DNA from: Verrucomicrobiales bacterium
GTDB taxonomy: Bacteria > Verrucomicrobiota > Verrucomicrobiia > Verrucomicrobiales > DEV007
DNA length: 64,000 bases
Direction: 5' to 3'
NCBI GenBank assembly: GCA_016795385.1
Contig: JAEUHI010000058.1
Coordinates: 1 to 64,000 of the forward strand
Under the pieces are notes generated by a model. That model had not been told where the DNA came from. It worked only from the letters and a program-made list of their open reading frames with translations, and did not search any database. This document shows positions 35,275-44,290 of this stretch, piece by piece. How positions within the stretch are numbered: position 1 is the first letter of the stretch; the number at the start of each line of letters is the position of its first letter. The position numbers and the translations under genes are program-made.

Positions 35275-37447
35275 GGTCTTGTCCATTTTGGTGGTTTTGT
35301 CAGGCATCGCCCCCCTGCGGGCGGCGGGTCCGGCGACGGTTTCGTTCGAAAACGACGTGCTCCCGATCCTGACGAGGGCCGGGTGCATGGCGGGGAGCTG
35401 CCATGCGAAGGCGGATGGGCAGAACGGTTTCCAGCTTTCCATCTTCTCCTTCGATCCCGATTCGGATTACCGCGAGATCGTCTACGATGCCCGCGGACGG
35501 CGGGTTTTCCCCGCGTCACCGGATCATTCGCTGTTGCTGCAGAAGGCGACGAACGCGGTGCCGCACGAGGGGGACAAACGCTTTGAGAAAGATTCGGAAT
35601 TCTACCGGGTGCTCCGTCAGTGGATCGCCGAGGGCGCGCCGCGCCGCTTGGAAAACGAACCCGATCCAACGGGGATCGAGATCGAACCCGCTGCGGCTTC
35701 GTTCAAGAAAGGCGAGACGAAACAGCTCAAGGTGACGGTGACGTATTCGGATGGGGCGAAGCGTGATGTCACCCACCTCTGCGAGTTCACTTCGAATGAC
35801 AAGGCCTTTGCTTCGGTCGATCACGATGGAAAGGTGACGGCGGGGAAGGTGCCGGGTGAAAACAGCGTCATCGTCCGCTACGTCGACCAGGTCGCGGCGA
35901 TGCGGTTGATCATTCCGCCGGATACGCTCCTGCCGGCCGAGCGCTACACCTCGCTGCCGCGGGCCAATCCGATCGACGACCTCGCCTACGCCCGCTTCCA
36001 GGAGCTGGGGCTCTTCCCCGCGGAGCCCTGCCGCGATGATGAGTTCCTCCGCCGCGCCACGCTCGACGTACTGGGCCGCCTCCCGACGCTGGAGGAGACG
36101 AAGGCCTTTTTCTCCGACGCGGCCCCTGACAAACGCGCCAAACTGGTGGATCGCCTGCTGGGGCCCGCGAACCGCTTCGACTACGCGGACTTCTGGGCGG
36201 TGAAGTGGGGCGATCTCCTCCGGCCGAACACGCAGCGGGTCGGGGTGAAGCCGGTCTACCTTCTCGATCAATGGATCCGGGAGAAATTCCGCGACAACAC
36301 GACGTGGGATGCCTTCATCACCGAGCTGCTCACCGCGAGCGGGAGCACCCATGAATACGGGCCGGTGGCGGTGATCCGCGACAAGCGCGAGCCGGCCGAG
36401 ATGGCGGAATTCATCTCGCAGCTTTTCCTCGGAGTACGGTTGAATTGCGCGAAATGCCACCACCATCCCTCGGAGCGATGGAGCCAGGACGATTATTATT
36501 CGATGGCGGCGTTTTTTGGGTCGATGAAGCAGAAGGGGCAGGGGATCTCGGCTCCGATCTCGGGCGAGCCGGAGTACTGGTGGTTCGAGCCGGGCGGCAA
36601 GGTGACGCATCCCGTGAGCGAGACCGTGATGGTGCCGCGCCCGCCGGGAGGCGAGGCCTTCGCCTCGATCGATCCGAAGGCAGATCCGAGAAAGGTCTTC
36701 GCGGCATGGCTCACCGGGAAGGACAATCCACATTTCTCCAAGGCGATGGTGAACCGCATCTGGGCGGAGATGTTCGGTCGTGGTCTGGTCGATCCGGTCG
36801 ATGATTTCCGCGATTCCAATCCGCCGGTGAACGCGCCGCTGCTCGATTGGCTGGCGAAGGATTTCGCGGCGCACGGCTTCGATCAGAAACACACCCTGAG
36901 GGTGATCCTCAACAGCCGCCTCTATCAGCAGAGTTCGGTGCCGAACGAGCATAATGTGGCGGACCAGCGGAATTTCTCGCGCAGCTACCGCAGGCGTCTC
37001 TCCGGCGAGGTGCTCCTCGATGCGATCTCGGAGATCACGGGGCAGCCTGAAAAATTGACGGGTCTCCCCGCCGACGCGCGGGCGATGCAGCAGTGGAATC
37101 ATCTCCTCCCGAGTGATTTCCTCGATGCCTTCGGGCGCCCCGACTCGAGCGCGGCACCGCCTTGCGAGCGCGAGACGGGAGGCAGCGTGGTGCAGGCGCT
37201 GCATCTCATGAATTCGGACGGACTGCAGAAGAAACTCGCGGCAAAAAGTCCGTGGATCGAGAGTCTCGTCGCGAAGCCGGCGGCGGAAGCGGTCGAGGAG
37301 ATCTACCTGCGCCTTTTCTCCAGGAAACCCGAGGAAAATGAGAAGCAGATCGCTCTGGGTCATCTCGGGGAGAAGCCGGACCGGGTGAAGATCGAGGATC
37401 TCGTCTGGTCGCTGCTGAATTCGGCGGAGTTTGTGCTGAACCATTGA
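35267..37447 (+). CDS. BIG2-like, DUF1549 and DUF1553 exported protein
   Basis: 726 residues from the ATG at 35267, which overlaps the cytochrome gene end by 8 bp. A signal peptide is followed by an N-terminal cytochrome-like segment with CMAGSCH (spacing CxxxxCH) typical of this family. A BIG2 immunoglobulin-like domain (about residues 140-220, TKQLKVTVTYSDGAKRDVT) comes next. DUF1549 (about 225-440) has AKCHHHPSERW with CxxCH, and DUF1553 (about 480-720) has MVNRIWAEMFGRGLVDPVDDF and LHLMNSD. The family partner is usually a DUF1501 gene, but none follows here; instead a trypsin-like protease gene begins 120 bp downstream. Function of the family remains unproven. Confidence 0.92.
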   Translation: MNRVLSILVVLSGIAPLRAAGPATVSFENDVLPILTRAGCMAGSCHAKADGQNGFQLSIFSFDPDSDYREIVYDARGRRVFPASPDHSLLLQKATNAVPHEGDKRFEKDSEFYRVLRQWIAEGAPRRLENEPDPTGIEIEPAAASFKKGETKQLKVTVTYSDGAKRDVTHLCEFTSNDKAFASVDHDGKVTAGKVPGENSVIVRYVDQVAAMRLIIPPDTLLPAERYTSLPRANPIDDLAYARFQELGLFPAEPCRDDEFLRRATLDVLGRLPTLEETKAFFSDAAPDKRAKLVDRLLGPANRFDYADFWAVKWGDLLRPNTQRVGVKPVYLLDQWIREKFRDNTTWDAFITELLTASGSTHEYGPVAVIRDKREPAEMAEFISQLFLGVRLNCAKCHHHPSERWSQDDYYSMAAFFGSMKQKGQGISAPISGEPEYWWFEPGGKVTHPVSETVMVPRPPGGEAFASIDPKADPRKVFAAWLTGKDNPHFSKAMVNRIWAEMFGRGLVDPVDDFRDSNPPVNAPLLDWLAKDFAAHGFDQKHTLRVILNSRLYQQSSVPNEHNVADQRNFSRSYRRRLSGEVLLDAISEITGQPEKLTGLPADARAMQQWNHLLPSDFLDAFGRPDSSAAPPCERETGGSVVQALHLMNSDGLQKKLAAKSPWIESLVAKPAAEAVEEIYLRLFSRKPEENEKQIALGHLGEKPDRVKIEDLVWSLLNSAEFVLNH

Positions 37448-37567
37448 ACGGTCGATGCGTTCCGCCCTGGAACGGTGTAGATTCAACGGGTCGGAAGAAT
37501 CCGGGTCACGAAGTGGGCGGGCCGGACAACGCTTTTCGATGTGACGCACCGGAATCCCGGTCCCTCC

Positions 37568-38710
37568 ATGCACCGGACCTCCAAGTTCAGCCTTTGCTGC
37601 CTCGCGATCCTGCTCCTTCCCACGGGAGGGCGCTCGATCATCGATGGCACGGACGCGGCTCCCGGGGAATTCCCGTGGATCGCGGGGATCGTGCGGCGCG
37701 ATGTGGCGGCTCCGGGCCTGGTCGGCGGTGGCACGCTGATCGGCGACCAGTGGGTACTGACGGCGGCGCACAGCGTCCGGGATCTGCCGGTGTCGATCCT
37801 CGAGGTCTGGCTCGGAGCGACGGCGCTCGATGATGCGGCCTCGCGCCAGACCCGCGGCGTTCTTGCGGTGTATGTGCATCCGGATTTCGAAACGGACAAT
37901 GGCACCAGTGTCAATGACCTCGCCCTACTCCTGCTCGATCAACCGGTGACGACGATCGCGCCGCTGGGCCTGCTCGGGAATCCCGGCGACCTCCCCGTCG
38001 GTGAAGCGGTGCGGGTGGCGGGCTGGGGGATCTCGGAGGTGGGAGTCGTGGAGCCGACCAACGACCTGCAGCGGGCGGGTGCTGAGGTGATCTCGAATGC
38101 GAGTGCGGCGATGACGTTCGGATCGGTGATCGAGCCGGTGCATCTCGCGGCGAAGGATCCGGCGGAGATCGCCTGTCCCTGTGTCGGCGACAGCGGTGGC
38201 CCGTTGGTGGCGACGATCTCGGGGACGGACCGGCTCGTGGGACTGGTGAGTTTCGGCAGCCTCGATTGTGATCCGGCTTTGCCGACGGTTTACACGCGGG
38301 TGTCGTCCTACCTGACGTGGATCGGGGAGTCGCTCGATCTCACGAGTTCTCCCCCGGGGATGATCCTGAGCGGAAAGGGGAGGGCGATCACAAACGGAGG
38401 AAAGGCGAAGGTCGCGAGCGGGGCTGATTTCGGGGAACTGCGTCGTCCCGGATCGAGACGGACGCGCTCGTTTGCGGTTTCGAATGCCGGAGTGGGACTC
38501 CTCACCGTGCGGAGCGTGTCGCTCACGGGGCGGGCTTTTTCCCTGCGTGCCACGCCACCCTCGATTCTGGGATCGGGTGGCGATGGCACGATGCGGGTGA
38601 CCTTTGACGCGCCGCGAAAAGGCAAAAGACATCGCGGGGCGGTGCGGCTCTTGACGAATGATCCGGCCACGCCTCTTTTTCTGCTGCGGGTCGAGGCGAG
38701 AGTCCGTTGA
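37568..38710 (+). CDS. Exported trypsin-like serine protease with C-terminal Ig-like domain
   Basis: 380 residues from the ATG at 37568; an upstream GTG (37541) is in frame. The signal peptide ends near residue 22-23, so the mature chain begins IIDGTDAAPGEFPWIAG. The IIxG start is that of an active trypsin without an obvious propeptide. Catalytic triad: H68 (TAAHS), D117 (NDLALL) and S209 (GDSGGP). The C-terminal domain (about residues 285-380) resembles HYDIN/choice-of-anchor D immunoglobulin-like domains, with VSNAGVGLLTVRSVSLTG and LLTNDPATPL, and could anchor or bind. S1-family proteases with this layout are exported, but the substrate is unknown. It lies between the cytochrome/DUF1549 pair and the FAD oxidase gene, in the same direction. 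Confidence 0.93.
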   Translation: MHRTSKFSLCCLAILLLPTGGRSIIDGTDAAPGEFPWIAGIVRRDVAAPGLVGGGTLIGDQWVLTAAHSVRDLPVSILEVWLGATALDDAASRQTRGVLAVYVHPDFETDNGTSVNDLALLLLDQPVTTIAPLGLLGNPGDLPVGEAVRVAGWGISEVGVVEPTNDLQRAGAEVISNASAAMTFGSVIEPVHLAAKDPAEIACPCVGDSGGPLVATISGTDRLVGLVSFGSLDCDPALPTVYTRVSSYLTWIGESLDLTSSPPGMILSGKGRAITNGGKAKVASGADFGELRRPGSRRTRSFAVSNAGVGLLTVRSVSLTGRAFSLRATPPSILGSGGDGTMRVTFDAPRKGKRHRGAVRLLTNDPATPLFLLRVEARVR

Positions 38711-38725
38711 GCGTTTCCCATATCC

Positions 38726-40096
38726 ATGAAAGACCGTGTTTCCCCCATCGCCTCTGCCTTCACGAGACGTGACTTTGTCAGGATGTTGGGGGCCGGGTCC
38801 GTGCCGCTGACCTTGCCCGCCCTGAGGGCCGCCGCACCGGGGACGCGTGTCGCTGTGGTCGGGGCCGGGATGGCCGGCCTGGCCGCGGTGGACCGCCTTT
38901 CGCGGGCGGGGGTCGAAACGGTGTTGGTCGAGGCGCGGGATCGCATCGGTGGGCGGGTCTGGACCGCCGCTCCGGGTGTCGAACTGGGGGCGAGCTGGAT
39001 CCATGGTCCGGTCGGCAATCCCCTGGTCGGGCTCGCCAATGCGGTGGGGGCGAGGCGGGTTCCCTTCCAATGGAATCGCTACGAGTTCTACGAAGACGGG
39101 GATTCCCTCCCGCCATCCGAGGCCCGTGAGATCGACCGTCTCTTCGAGCGACTGCATCGTCATGCGTTGCGGGAAGGGCGTCGCGCCGGAAACGGTGCCA
39201 AGCTCTCCCGGGCGGTGGCTTCGTTCCGCCGTGAGTTGGCCGCCTCTCAGCGCGATCTGCTGGGGCATGTCGTGAACAGCTACTGGACCCACGAATTCGG
39301 CGCCGACCCCGAGCGACTCTCCCTCGGCTGGTTCGATGAGGGCGCGAACCTGCGTGGCACCGACGAACTCATCCCCGCGGGTTATGCGCGGCTTTTTGAC
39401 GCTTTTCAGGACGCCGACGAGGTGCATCTGAGCCGTCCCGTGCGCACGATCCGGTATGGTTCGGGCGGGGTCGTGCTGGAGACGGATTCGGGAAATCTCA
39501 CCGCCGATGCCGCCATCGTCACCGTGCCGCTCGGGGTCTTGAAACGCGGCACGCCCGTCTTCGATCCTCCGCTGGGTGGAGGCCATGCCCAGGCGATCCA
39601 GCGCCTCGGGATGGGCACCTTGAACAAGATCATCCTGCGGTTTCCGCGGGTGGCGTGGCCGAGAAAGATCCACGCCTTCGGGCGCATTGATCGTTCGCGC
39701 TTGTGGGCGGAGTGGGTCAATCTCGTGCCGATCACCGGACAGCCGGCCTTGATGGGATTCAACGGCGGCCGTCTTGCCGAGCGTCTCGAAGCGAAATCCG
39801 ATGCGGCCATTCTCGGCTCGGCGATGGATGCCCTGAAGGAGACCTTCGGACGTTCCTTCCCGTCGCCGATCTCCGTGCATATCACCCGCTGGTTTTCCGA
39901 TCCGTGGTCGCGCGGTGCCTATTCGAGTCTCGCGCCGGGCAGCACGCCGCGCGATCGCCGGAATCTCGCCACGCCGGTGCATGGGCGGCTCCTCCTCGCG
40001 GGCGAGGCCTGCTCGGTGGAAAGTCCGGCGATGGTCCACGGGGCGTATCGCAGCGGGGTGGCCGCGGCGGATTATCTGCTGTCGACCTTGCCTTGA
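38726..40096 (+). CDS. Tat-exported flavin monoamine oxidase family FAD oxidoreductase
   Basis: 456 residues. A twin-arginine motif TRRDFVRMLGAG precedes the FAD-binding Rossmann motif VAVVGAGMAGLAAVDRL (about residues 44-60) and VEARDRIGGRVW. The amine-oxidase domain includes VELGASWIHGPVGNP, WAEWVNLVPITG, and the C-terminal second FAD segment GRLLLAGEACSVESPAMVHGAY. This is the polyamine/monoamine oxidase family layout, 440-460 residues, which oxidises amines with O2, giving an imine and H2O2. The export signal places it in the periplasm, where the cofactor-loaded enzyme would be carried by Tat. The substrate is not determined by these motifs. It starts 16 bp after the protease gene, so the two are probably cotranscribed. 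Confidence 0.92.
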   Translation: MKDRVSPIASAFTRRDFVRMLGAGSVPLTLPALRAAAPGTRVAVVGAGMAGLAAVDRLSRAGVETVLVEARDRIGGRVWTAAPGVELGASWIHGPVGNPLVGLANAVGARRVPFQWNRYEFYEDGDSLPPSEAREIDRLFERLHRHALREGRRAGNGAKLSRAVASFRRELAASQRDLLGHVVNSYWTHEFGADPERLSLGWFDEGANLRGTDELIPAGYARLFDAFQDADEVHLSRPVRTIRYGSGGVVLETDSGNLTADAAIVTVPLGVLKRGTPVFDPPLGGGHAQAIQRLGMGTLNKIILRFPRVAWPRKIHAFGRIDRSRLWAEWVNLVPITGQPALMGFNGGRLAERLEAKSDAAILGSAMDALKETFGRSFPSPISVHITRWFSDPWSRGAYSSLAPGSTPRDRRNLATPVHGRLLLAGEACSVESPAMVHGAYRSGVAAADYLLSTLP

Positions 40097-40138
40097 GCAT
40101 TGACCGCGCGAGGGCGGAGGGCCAAGATCGGCTTCGAG

Positions 40139-40774
40139 ATGACACCGCCCCTCCCCGCCGCTCCGCTGATTCCGAAAACGTCCTCGCAAGCGGTCTGGAG
40201 TCTCGTTCTCGGGATCCTCTCGATCACCTGTCTTTGGCTGTTGGGTTCGATTCCGGCAATCCTCCTGGGACGGGCCGCGTTCAAGAAAATCGATGAGTCC
40301 GGCGGCACCCTCACCGGCCGCGGGCTCGCGATGGCCGGGATCATTACCGGCAGCGTGGGTATCCTGCTCGGATTCATCACCGTCGGCAGCATCCTCGCGG
40401 CGGCCGCGTTGCCCGCCTTCAACCAAGTCCAGAACCAAGCCAAGCAGACCCGGCAGACCAACCAGATCAAACAGATCATCGTGGCCTGCCACTACCATGC
40501 CACCGAGGAAAACGGCGCTTTCCCGGAATCTCTCGAGGCGCTGGTGGAGGCGGGGTATCTCGGGACCGAAGACCCTCACGCGATCGACACGATCGGTGGG
40601 ATTTTTCTTTATCGGCCGGGTCTCACGGGCACTTCGCCGGATGAGGAAATCTTCGTCGCTTCCCCTGTGCCCATCGACCGGCACCGGGTCGTCGGTCGGG
40701 TCGGTGGGCAAATCACGCTCGTGCCCGAAGAAGACTTCCAGGCCGATTACGCCCACCTCTTTCCGCACCAGTGA
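40139..40774 (+). CDS. DUF4190 domain membrane protein with type IV pilin-like C-terminal part
   Basis: 211 residues from the ATG at 40139; the frame is open to a TTG at 40100. Two transmembrane helices of a DUF4190 domain (about residues 16-100) have the repeated AIVLG/ILSITCLWLLGSI pattern and GRGLAMAGIITGSVGILLG. After the second helix the chain resembles pilin-like pseudopilins: a hydrophobic AAAALPAFNQVQNQAK segment, then a charged and soluble C-terminus (about 110-211). Such fusions are frequent in Verrucomicrobiota and Planctomycetes. The function is unknown. It lies 42 bp after the amine oxidase gene and before a PTPS homologue in the same direction, without obvious pathway links. Confidence 0.75.
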   Translation: MTPPLPAAPLIPKTSSQAVWSLVLGILSITCLWLLGSIPAILLGRAAFKKIDESGGTLTGRGLAMAGIITGSVGILLGFITVGSILAAAALPAFNQVQNQAKQTRQTNQIKQIIVACHYHATEENGAFPESLEALVEAGYLGTEDPHAIDTIGGIFLYRPGLTGTSPDEEIFVASPVPIDRHRVVGRVGGQITLVPEEDFQADYAHLFPHQ

Positions 40775-40826
40775 TCGCGGCTTGCGTTTGACCGCGGGCG
40801 TGCGAAGGGGTTCCTTTTCCCTCCCC

Positions 40827-41282
40827 ATGCCCTATCGCGTCTGTAGAATTTTCGAGGTCGAAAACGGCCACATGCTCAGCAAGCACCCCGACAAGTGCCG
40901 ATTTCCCCACGGTCACTCGCGGAAGATCGAGTGTGTCCTCGAGGCGGATGATCTGGATGGCCGTGAAATGGTCTGCGATTTCAAGGTGCTGAAGCTCATC
41001 CTCGCGGAGTACCTCGACCGCTACGACCACGCCGTGTGCATGAACACGGAGGATCCCGCCTATGCGGAGTTCAAGGCGCGCTACGGTGACCGGGTCATCG
41101 GCTACGAGTCGGAGGATCCCACCACCGAGGTGCTCGCCCGCGACATCTTCCGTCACCTCCGCGACGCGTTGGCCGACTACCGGACGCACGAGGTCTCGGG
41201 ATTCCCGCTGCGCGAATCGGTGCGTGTCGTCTCGGTGAAGGTCTGGGAAACCTCCGGATCGTGGGCGGAATACGTGGCGTGA
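40827..41282 (+). CDS. 6-pyruvoyl tetrahydropterin synthase / QueD-like protein
   Basis: 151 residues from the ATG at 40827; the frame is open well upstream inside the previous gene but those residues are not family-like. The Zn-binding histidines are in ENGHML and FPHGHSRKIE, the catalytic cysteine is in PDKCRFPHGH, and the C-terminal glutamate is in WETSGSWAEY. FKVLKLILAEYLDRYDH has the conserved Asp/His of the family. Members turn dihydroneopterin triphosphate into 6-pyruvoyl tetrahydropterin or, as QueD (6-carboxy-tetrahydropterin synthase), make the first queuosine intermediate. No queE, queC or queF is nearby, so I cannot tell which reaction applies. The substrate-binding residues are compatible with both. 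Confidence 0.88.
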   Translation: MPYRVCRIFEVENGHMLSKHPDKCRFPHGHSRKIECVLEADDLDGREMVCDFKVLKLILAEYLDRYDHAVCMNTEDPAYAEFKARYGDRVIGYESEDPTTEVLARDIFRHLRDALADYRTHEVSGFPLRESVRVVSVKVWETSGSWAEYVA

Positions 41283-41331
41283 GAAGGGTCGGCTTGCTTT
41301 TTGGATCGGGATCCACAAAACTCGTTCGCAC

Positions 41332-41538
41332 ATGAAAATCCAAAGCACCGTCCTCCTCACCCTTCTCGCCCTCCTCGTCTGTTTCGCCGCCCCTTCGGTC
41401 GGCATGGCGCATGGCGGCGCGGATCACGCGGCCCATCGGAGCCAGAAGGCCCGTGCGATCGCGAAGTGCCGTCTGAAAAGCACGCCCGCGGAAAAGAGAG
41501 CGTGTTTGGCGAAGGTCAAAAAACGCTTCGGAAACTGA
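41332..41538 (+). CDS. Small exported hypothetical protein (68 aa)
   Basis: 68 residues: a signal peptide (about residues 1-26, ending near GMA-HGG) and a basic mature part of about 42 residues with two cysteines (KCRLKSTPAEKRACLAK) 13 residues apart and a Lys/Arg-rich end. The hydrophobic start, ATG and spacing to the neighbour genes make it plausible as a real gene. Unrecognised; it may be a small periplasmic or cell-surface protein. The His-rich start of the mature part (HGGADHAAHR) could bind a metal, but that is a guess. It is followed by the convergent ispD gene. Confidence 0.65.
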   Translation: MKIQSTVLLTLLALLVCFAAPSVGMAHGGADHAAHRSQKARAIAKCRLKSTPAEKRACLAKVKKRFGN

Positions 41539-41546
41539 GCGGTTCG

Positions 41547-42233
41547 TCATCTCTGATCCCGTCCGCGCAGGATCGCCTCGGCTACGGCCAGGTCTCCGGG
41601 TACCGTGATCTTCAGATTGGGTTCGGTGTTCTCCACCAGCTTCACCACTCCGCCGAGGGCCGTCACCGCGCTGACCTCGTCGGTGACGATCTCACCGCGT
41701 GAAATCACGCCCGCGTAAGCCTCGCGGAGCAGGGTGAGGGAAAAGATCTGTGGCGTTTCCATGGCCCAGAGATCCTCGCGCGAGACGGCATCGATCACCT
41801 CGCCCGCGGCATTGCCGCGTTTCAGGGTATCCGCGACGCGATGCGCGAGGGTGGCGGCACCGTGCGATGCGGCGACGGAGATGCATCGCGAAATCGCGGA
41901 TGGAGTGACCAAGGGACGGGCGGCATCGTGGACGGCGACGAGATCGCCATCCGGACCTATGCGTTCGAGTCCGGCGTGGACCGAGAGGTGGCGCTCGGCG
42001 CCGCCGGCGACGCATTCAACGAATTTCGAAATCCCGAGCCGCTGGGTCGCGGCGGCCACTTCTTCGAACTTTTCCGGATTCGTCACCACACGGATCTCGA
42101 CCACCTCCGGGCATGCTTCAAAGGCGAGGATCGAGCGTACCAGCACGCTCTCGCCCGCGAGGTCGGCGGAGAGTTTGTCGAAACCCATCCGCCGGCTGCT
42201 CCCGGCGGCGACGAGGATGGCGGAGACCCTCAT
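41547..42233 (-). CDS. ispD: 2-C-methyl-D-erythritol 4-phosphate cytidylyltransferase
   Basis: 228 residues, the usual IspD length. The nucleotide-binding start AILVAAGSSRRMGFDKL has the G-S-S-R-R-M-G loop and Lys, with VAGGAERHLSVHAGLE, VAVHDAARPLVTP, and VTDEVSAVTALG in the expected order. The enzyme condenses CTP with methylerythritol phosphate in the MEP isoprenoid pathway, in the cytoplasm. Other MEP-pathway genes are not in this window. Lies 27 bp downstream of yqeY on the minus strand, so they may be one transcript. Confidence 0.95.
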   Translation of the reverse strand: MRVSAILVAAGSSRRMGFDKLSADLAGESVLVRSILAFEACPEVVEIRVVTNPEKFEEVAAATQRLGISKFVECVAGGAERHLSVHAGLERIGPDGDLVAVHDAARPLVTPSAISRCISVAASHGAATLAHRVADTLKRGNAAGEVIDAVSREDLWAMETPQIFSLTLLREAYAGVISRGEIVTDEVSAVTALGGVVKLVENTEPNLKITVPGDLAVAEAILRGRDQR

Positions 42234-42260
42234 TCCGGATCGGGGAAAAGGTGGGGAATC

Positions 42261-42716
42261 TCAGCCCAGTTTCGCCATGACGGCCTGGGAGAGCGTCTTG
42301 CCATCGGCGCGTCCGGCGGTGCGCTCCTGCACGAGTTTCATCACCGCGCCCATCTCCTTGCGCGAGGTCGCGCCCGTCTCGGCGATGGCGGCGTCGATGA
42401 TGGCGCGGAGATCGGCCTCGCTGAGCGGCTCGGGGAGATAGCCGTTCAGCACGGCGATTTCGGCTTCCTCCTGCTCGACCAATTCCATCCGGCCGGCGGT
42501 GGTGTACTGCTCGACGGAATCCTGGCGTTTCTTCACCTCGCGGCGGATCACGGCGATGACTTCGGGATCGGTCAGCTCGGCGTCGGCACCGCCCTTTTCG
42601 ATGGCGGCATTTTTGATGGCCGATTTCAGCATGCGGATCGTGCCGAGGGCGAGAGTGTTTTTCTCGCGCATCGCCGTTTTCATGTCCTCCGTAATCTGTT
42701 GGGATAATTCGCTCAT
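42261..42716 (-). CDS. yqeY: GatB/YqeY domain-containing protein
   Basis: 151 residues, the normal size. The YqeY fold appears as MSELSQQITEDMKTAMREK followed by the ALGTIRMLKSAIKNAAIEKG stretch, DPEVIAVIRREVKKRQDSVEQY, and LNGYLPEPLSEADL. This domain is the C-terminal tRNA-binding tail of the GatB amidotransferase subunit, and free-standing YqeY proteins are widespread in bacteria but of uncertain function. It may help tRNA-dependent amidation, or be unrelated to it. Divergent from the DUF3592 gene with a 35-bp gap. Confidence 0.93.
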   Translation of the reverse strand: MSELSQQITEDMKTAMREKNTLALGTIRMLKSAIKNAAIEKGGADAELTDPEVIAVIRREVKKRQDSVEQYTTAGRMELVEQEEAEIAVLNGYLPEPLSEADLRAIIDAAIAETGATSRKEMGAVMKLVQERTAGRADGKTLSQAVMAKLG

Positions 42717-42751
42717 GCGGCTAAGCTACGCGTGTTCAACCATTCCGCGAC

Positions 42752-43288
42752 GTGAAAAACGAGTCCGACAGCGCTTCTCCCTCCCCCAGTGTTCCCTTGC
42801 CGGTCCGTCGTGATCTCGGCGGGCGGATCTGGAAATGCCTCATGGGCCTGATCCTCATCGGCGTCGCATGGATGCTGGTGACCTACCTGTGGGGATCCTA
42901 CCGTCGTGCCACGCAGATGGATGCCTGGGTCGAGGTGCCCTGCCGGATCGAGACGCTCGAGGTCGACGACACTCAGCTGAACCAGCGCGGCATGCCGAAA
43001 TATCTCCTCGAGGTCACCTACCGCTACGAATGGAAGGGGCACGAATATGTGGGCAACCGCATCAAGCGCCTTCCCACCGAGGCCAGCGATCCCCGTAAAC
43101 TGAAGAGCAAGATCGAAGCGTACGCGGCCGGTACCGAGACGGTGTGTTACCTCGATCCCGATGCCCCGGAGCTCGTCGTCTTGAAGAAGGATTCGAAGGC
43201 CGCCCTCTACACCATCTGGTTTCCCTGCCTCTTCATCGTCGGCGGCGCGGGAATGATCTTCTCGGCCTTGTTCGGAAAGAAGGCGTGA
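42752..43288 (+). CDS. DUF3592 domain membrane protein
   Basis: 178 residues from a GTG at 42752. There is one transmembrane helix near residues 30-50 and another at the C-terminal end (about 152-172), with a soluble domain between. The DUF3592 signature VPCRIETLEVDD, then a YRYEWKGHEYVGNRI strand and TVCYLDPDAPELVVL, is present. Such small membrane proteins are common in Planctomycetes and Verrucomicrobiota but have no known function. Divergent from yqeY with a gap of only 35 bp, so promoters must overlap or lie within the coding ends. The 175 bp after it, to 43464, show nothing recognisable. Confidence 0.8.
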   Translation: MKNESDSASPSPSVPLPVRRDLGGRIWKCLMGLILIGVAWMLVTYLWGSYRRATQMDAWVEVPCRIETLEVDDTQLNQRGMPKYLLEVTYRYEWKGHEYVGNRIKRLPTEASDPRKLKSKIEAYAAGTETVCYLDPDAPELVVLKKDSKAALYTIWFPCLFIVGGAGMIFSALFGKKA

Positions 43289-43464
43289 GTGAAAGAGTGC
43301 CGGGAACCTCGGCTGGACGCTCAACTGATGACCTCAGGACGATGCACTTACCGCACGAAGGCGGACTGGCAACGTTCCGCTATGGAACAAACTGGTCTGG
43401 CTCGAGGACCCGGCCGCGCATGATGGCGCGGGGGATGGGGGCGCGCCACTGTTTTCTTGCTCGG

Positions 43465-44148
43465 TTAGGGATTTTTCAGGGCGGGCGTCCCGAGGATCGC
43501 TTCGGCGATCGCGGCCATGCCCTGGTCGCCGGGATGGTTGGCGACACCGGCGTGTTTGAAGTCGCGCTCCGAGCGGGCGTAGTTCGCCTCGTCCTTACCG
43601 AGGTGGCTGATGTCGACGAAGGTGCCGCCGACGGCGGCACAGGCGGCTCGCAGGGCGGCATCTTTTTCCGCATTCGCCCAGAAGCCGCTACGCACGAGAA
43701 TCAAGGGTGAGCGCTCGCCTTTGAGGGTGGTGAGGAGACGGGTGACCGCGGATTCAAGATCCTTCTTTTCGGCGTCGCTCTTCAGGGCCGGCACATTCTC
43801 GCCAATCGCGAGGATGATGAGGTCTGCCTCGAAGGCGATTGTTTCTTTCTGTTTGGTGGAGAAATCGTAATCCGCATACCCTCGCTCGAAATCGGCGATG
43901 TTTTTCACGAGTAGCTCGGGAGCCCGGCCGGAGGATCGGGTCAAGCCGGCGATGACGAGGTGCACGTAGTCTTTCGACGCGGCGCTCGCCGCCATGCCCC
44001 AGTCGCCCGACCAATTGATCTCGGCTTTGGGTCCGTGTTTGGTGATGCTGTTGCCGAGGAAGAGCACCTTTCGCGGCGGATCGGCAGCGTTGGCGACGGT
44101 GAAGGTGGCGACGAGGGCGATGAAAGCCGCGCGAAGATGGGATGGCAT
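43465..44148 (-). CDS. Exported SGNH-fold hydrolase (GNS variant)
   Basis: 227 residues from the ATG at 44146-44148. A signal peptide (residues 1-22, ending near ANA-ADP) is followed by an SGNH hydrolase domain. Block I is LFLGNSIT, with the Asp of GDS replaced by Asn and the nucleophile S34. A GMAASAASKDYVHLVIAG helix follows, block III is LAIGENVPAL, and the C-terminal His segment is in GVANHPGDQGM. So it keeps Ser and His and is a plausible esterase. The GNS variant is known in verrucomicrobial/planctomycete SGNH proteins. Substrate unknown; glycan esters are likely from genomic context. It is divergent from the DUF1552 gene. Confidence 0.85.
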   Translation of the reverse strand: MPSHLRAAFIALVATFTVANAADPPRKVLFLGNSITKHGPKAEINWSGDWGMAASAASKDYVHLVIAGLTRSSGRAPELLVKNIADFERGYADYDFSTKQKETIAFEADLIILAIGENVPALKSDAEKKDLESAVTRLLTTLKGERSPLILVRSGFWANAEKDAALRAACAAVGGTFVDISHLGKDEANYARSERDFKHAGVANHPGDQGMAAIAEAILGTPALKNP

Positions 44149-44290
44149 GGGAAGACCTGAGGGTGAGCGGGAACGGAGGATTGTATTCAATACCATCACC
44201 GATCGGGCCCGTTTGGGGGAACTTGATCACGTGAGCGCGGCGAGGCCTGAAGCGATTGCGGGAGGGGCCAATCGCGGCGAATTTGCGGGC

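Noticed and set aside
43289..43464. Small gene or RNA between the DUF3592 and SGNH genes
   Set aside because: No frame with coding character, no strong hairpin and no promoter-like boxes were seen.
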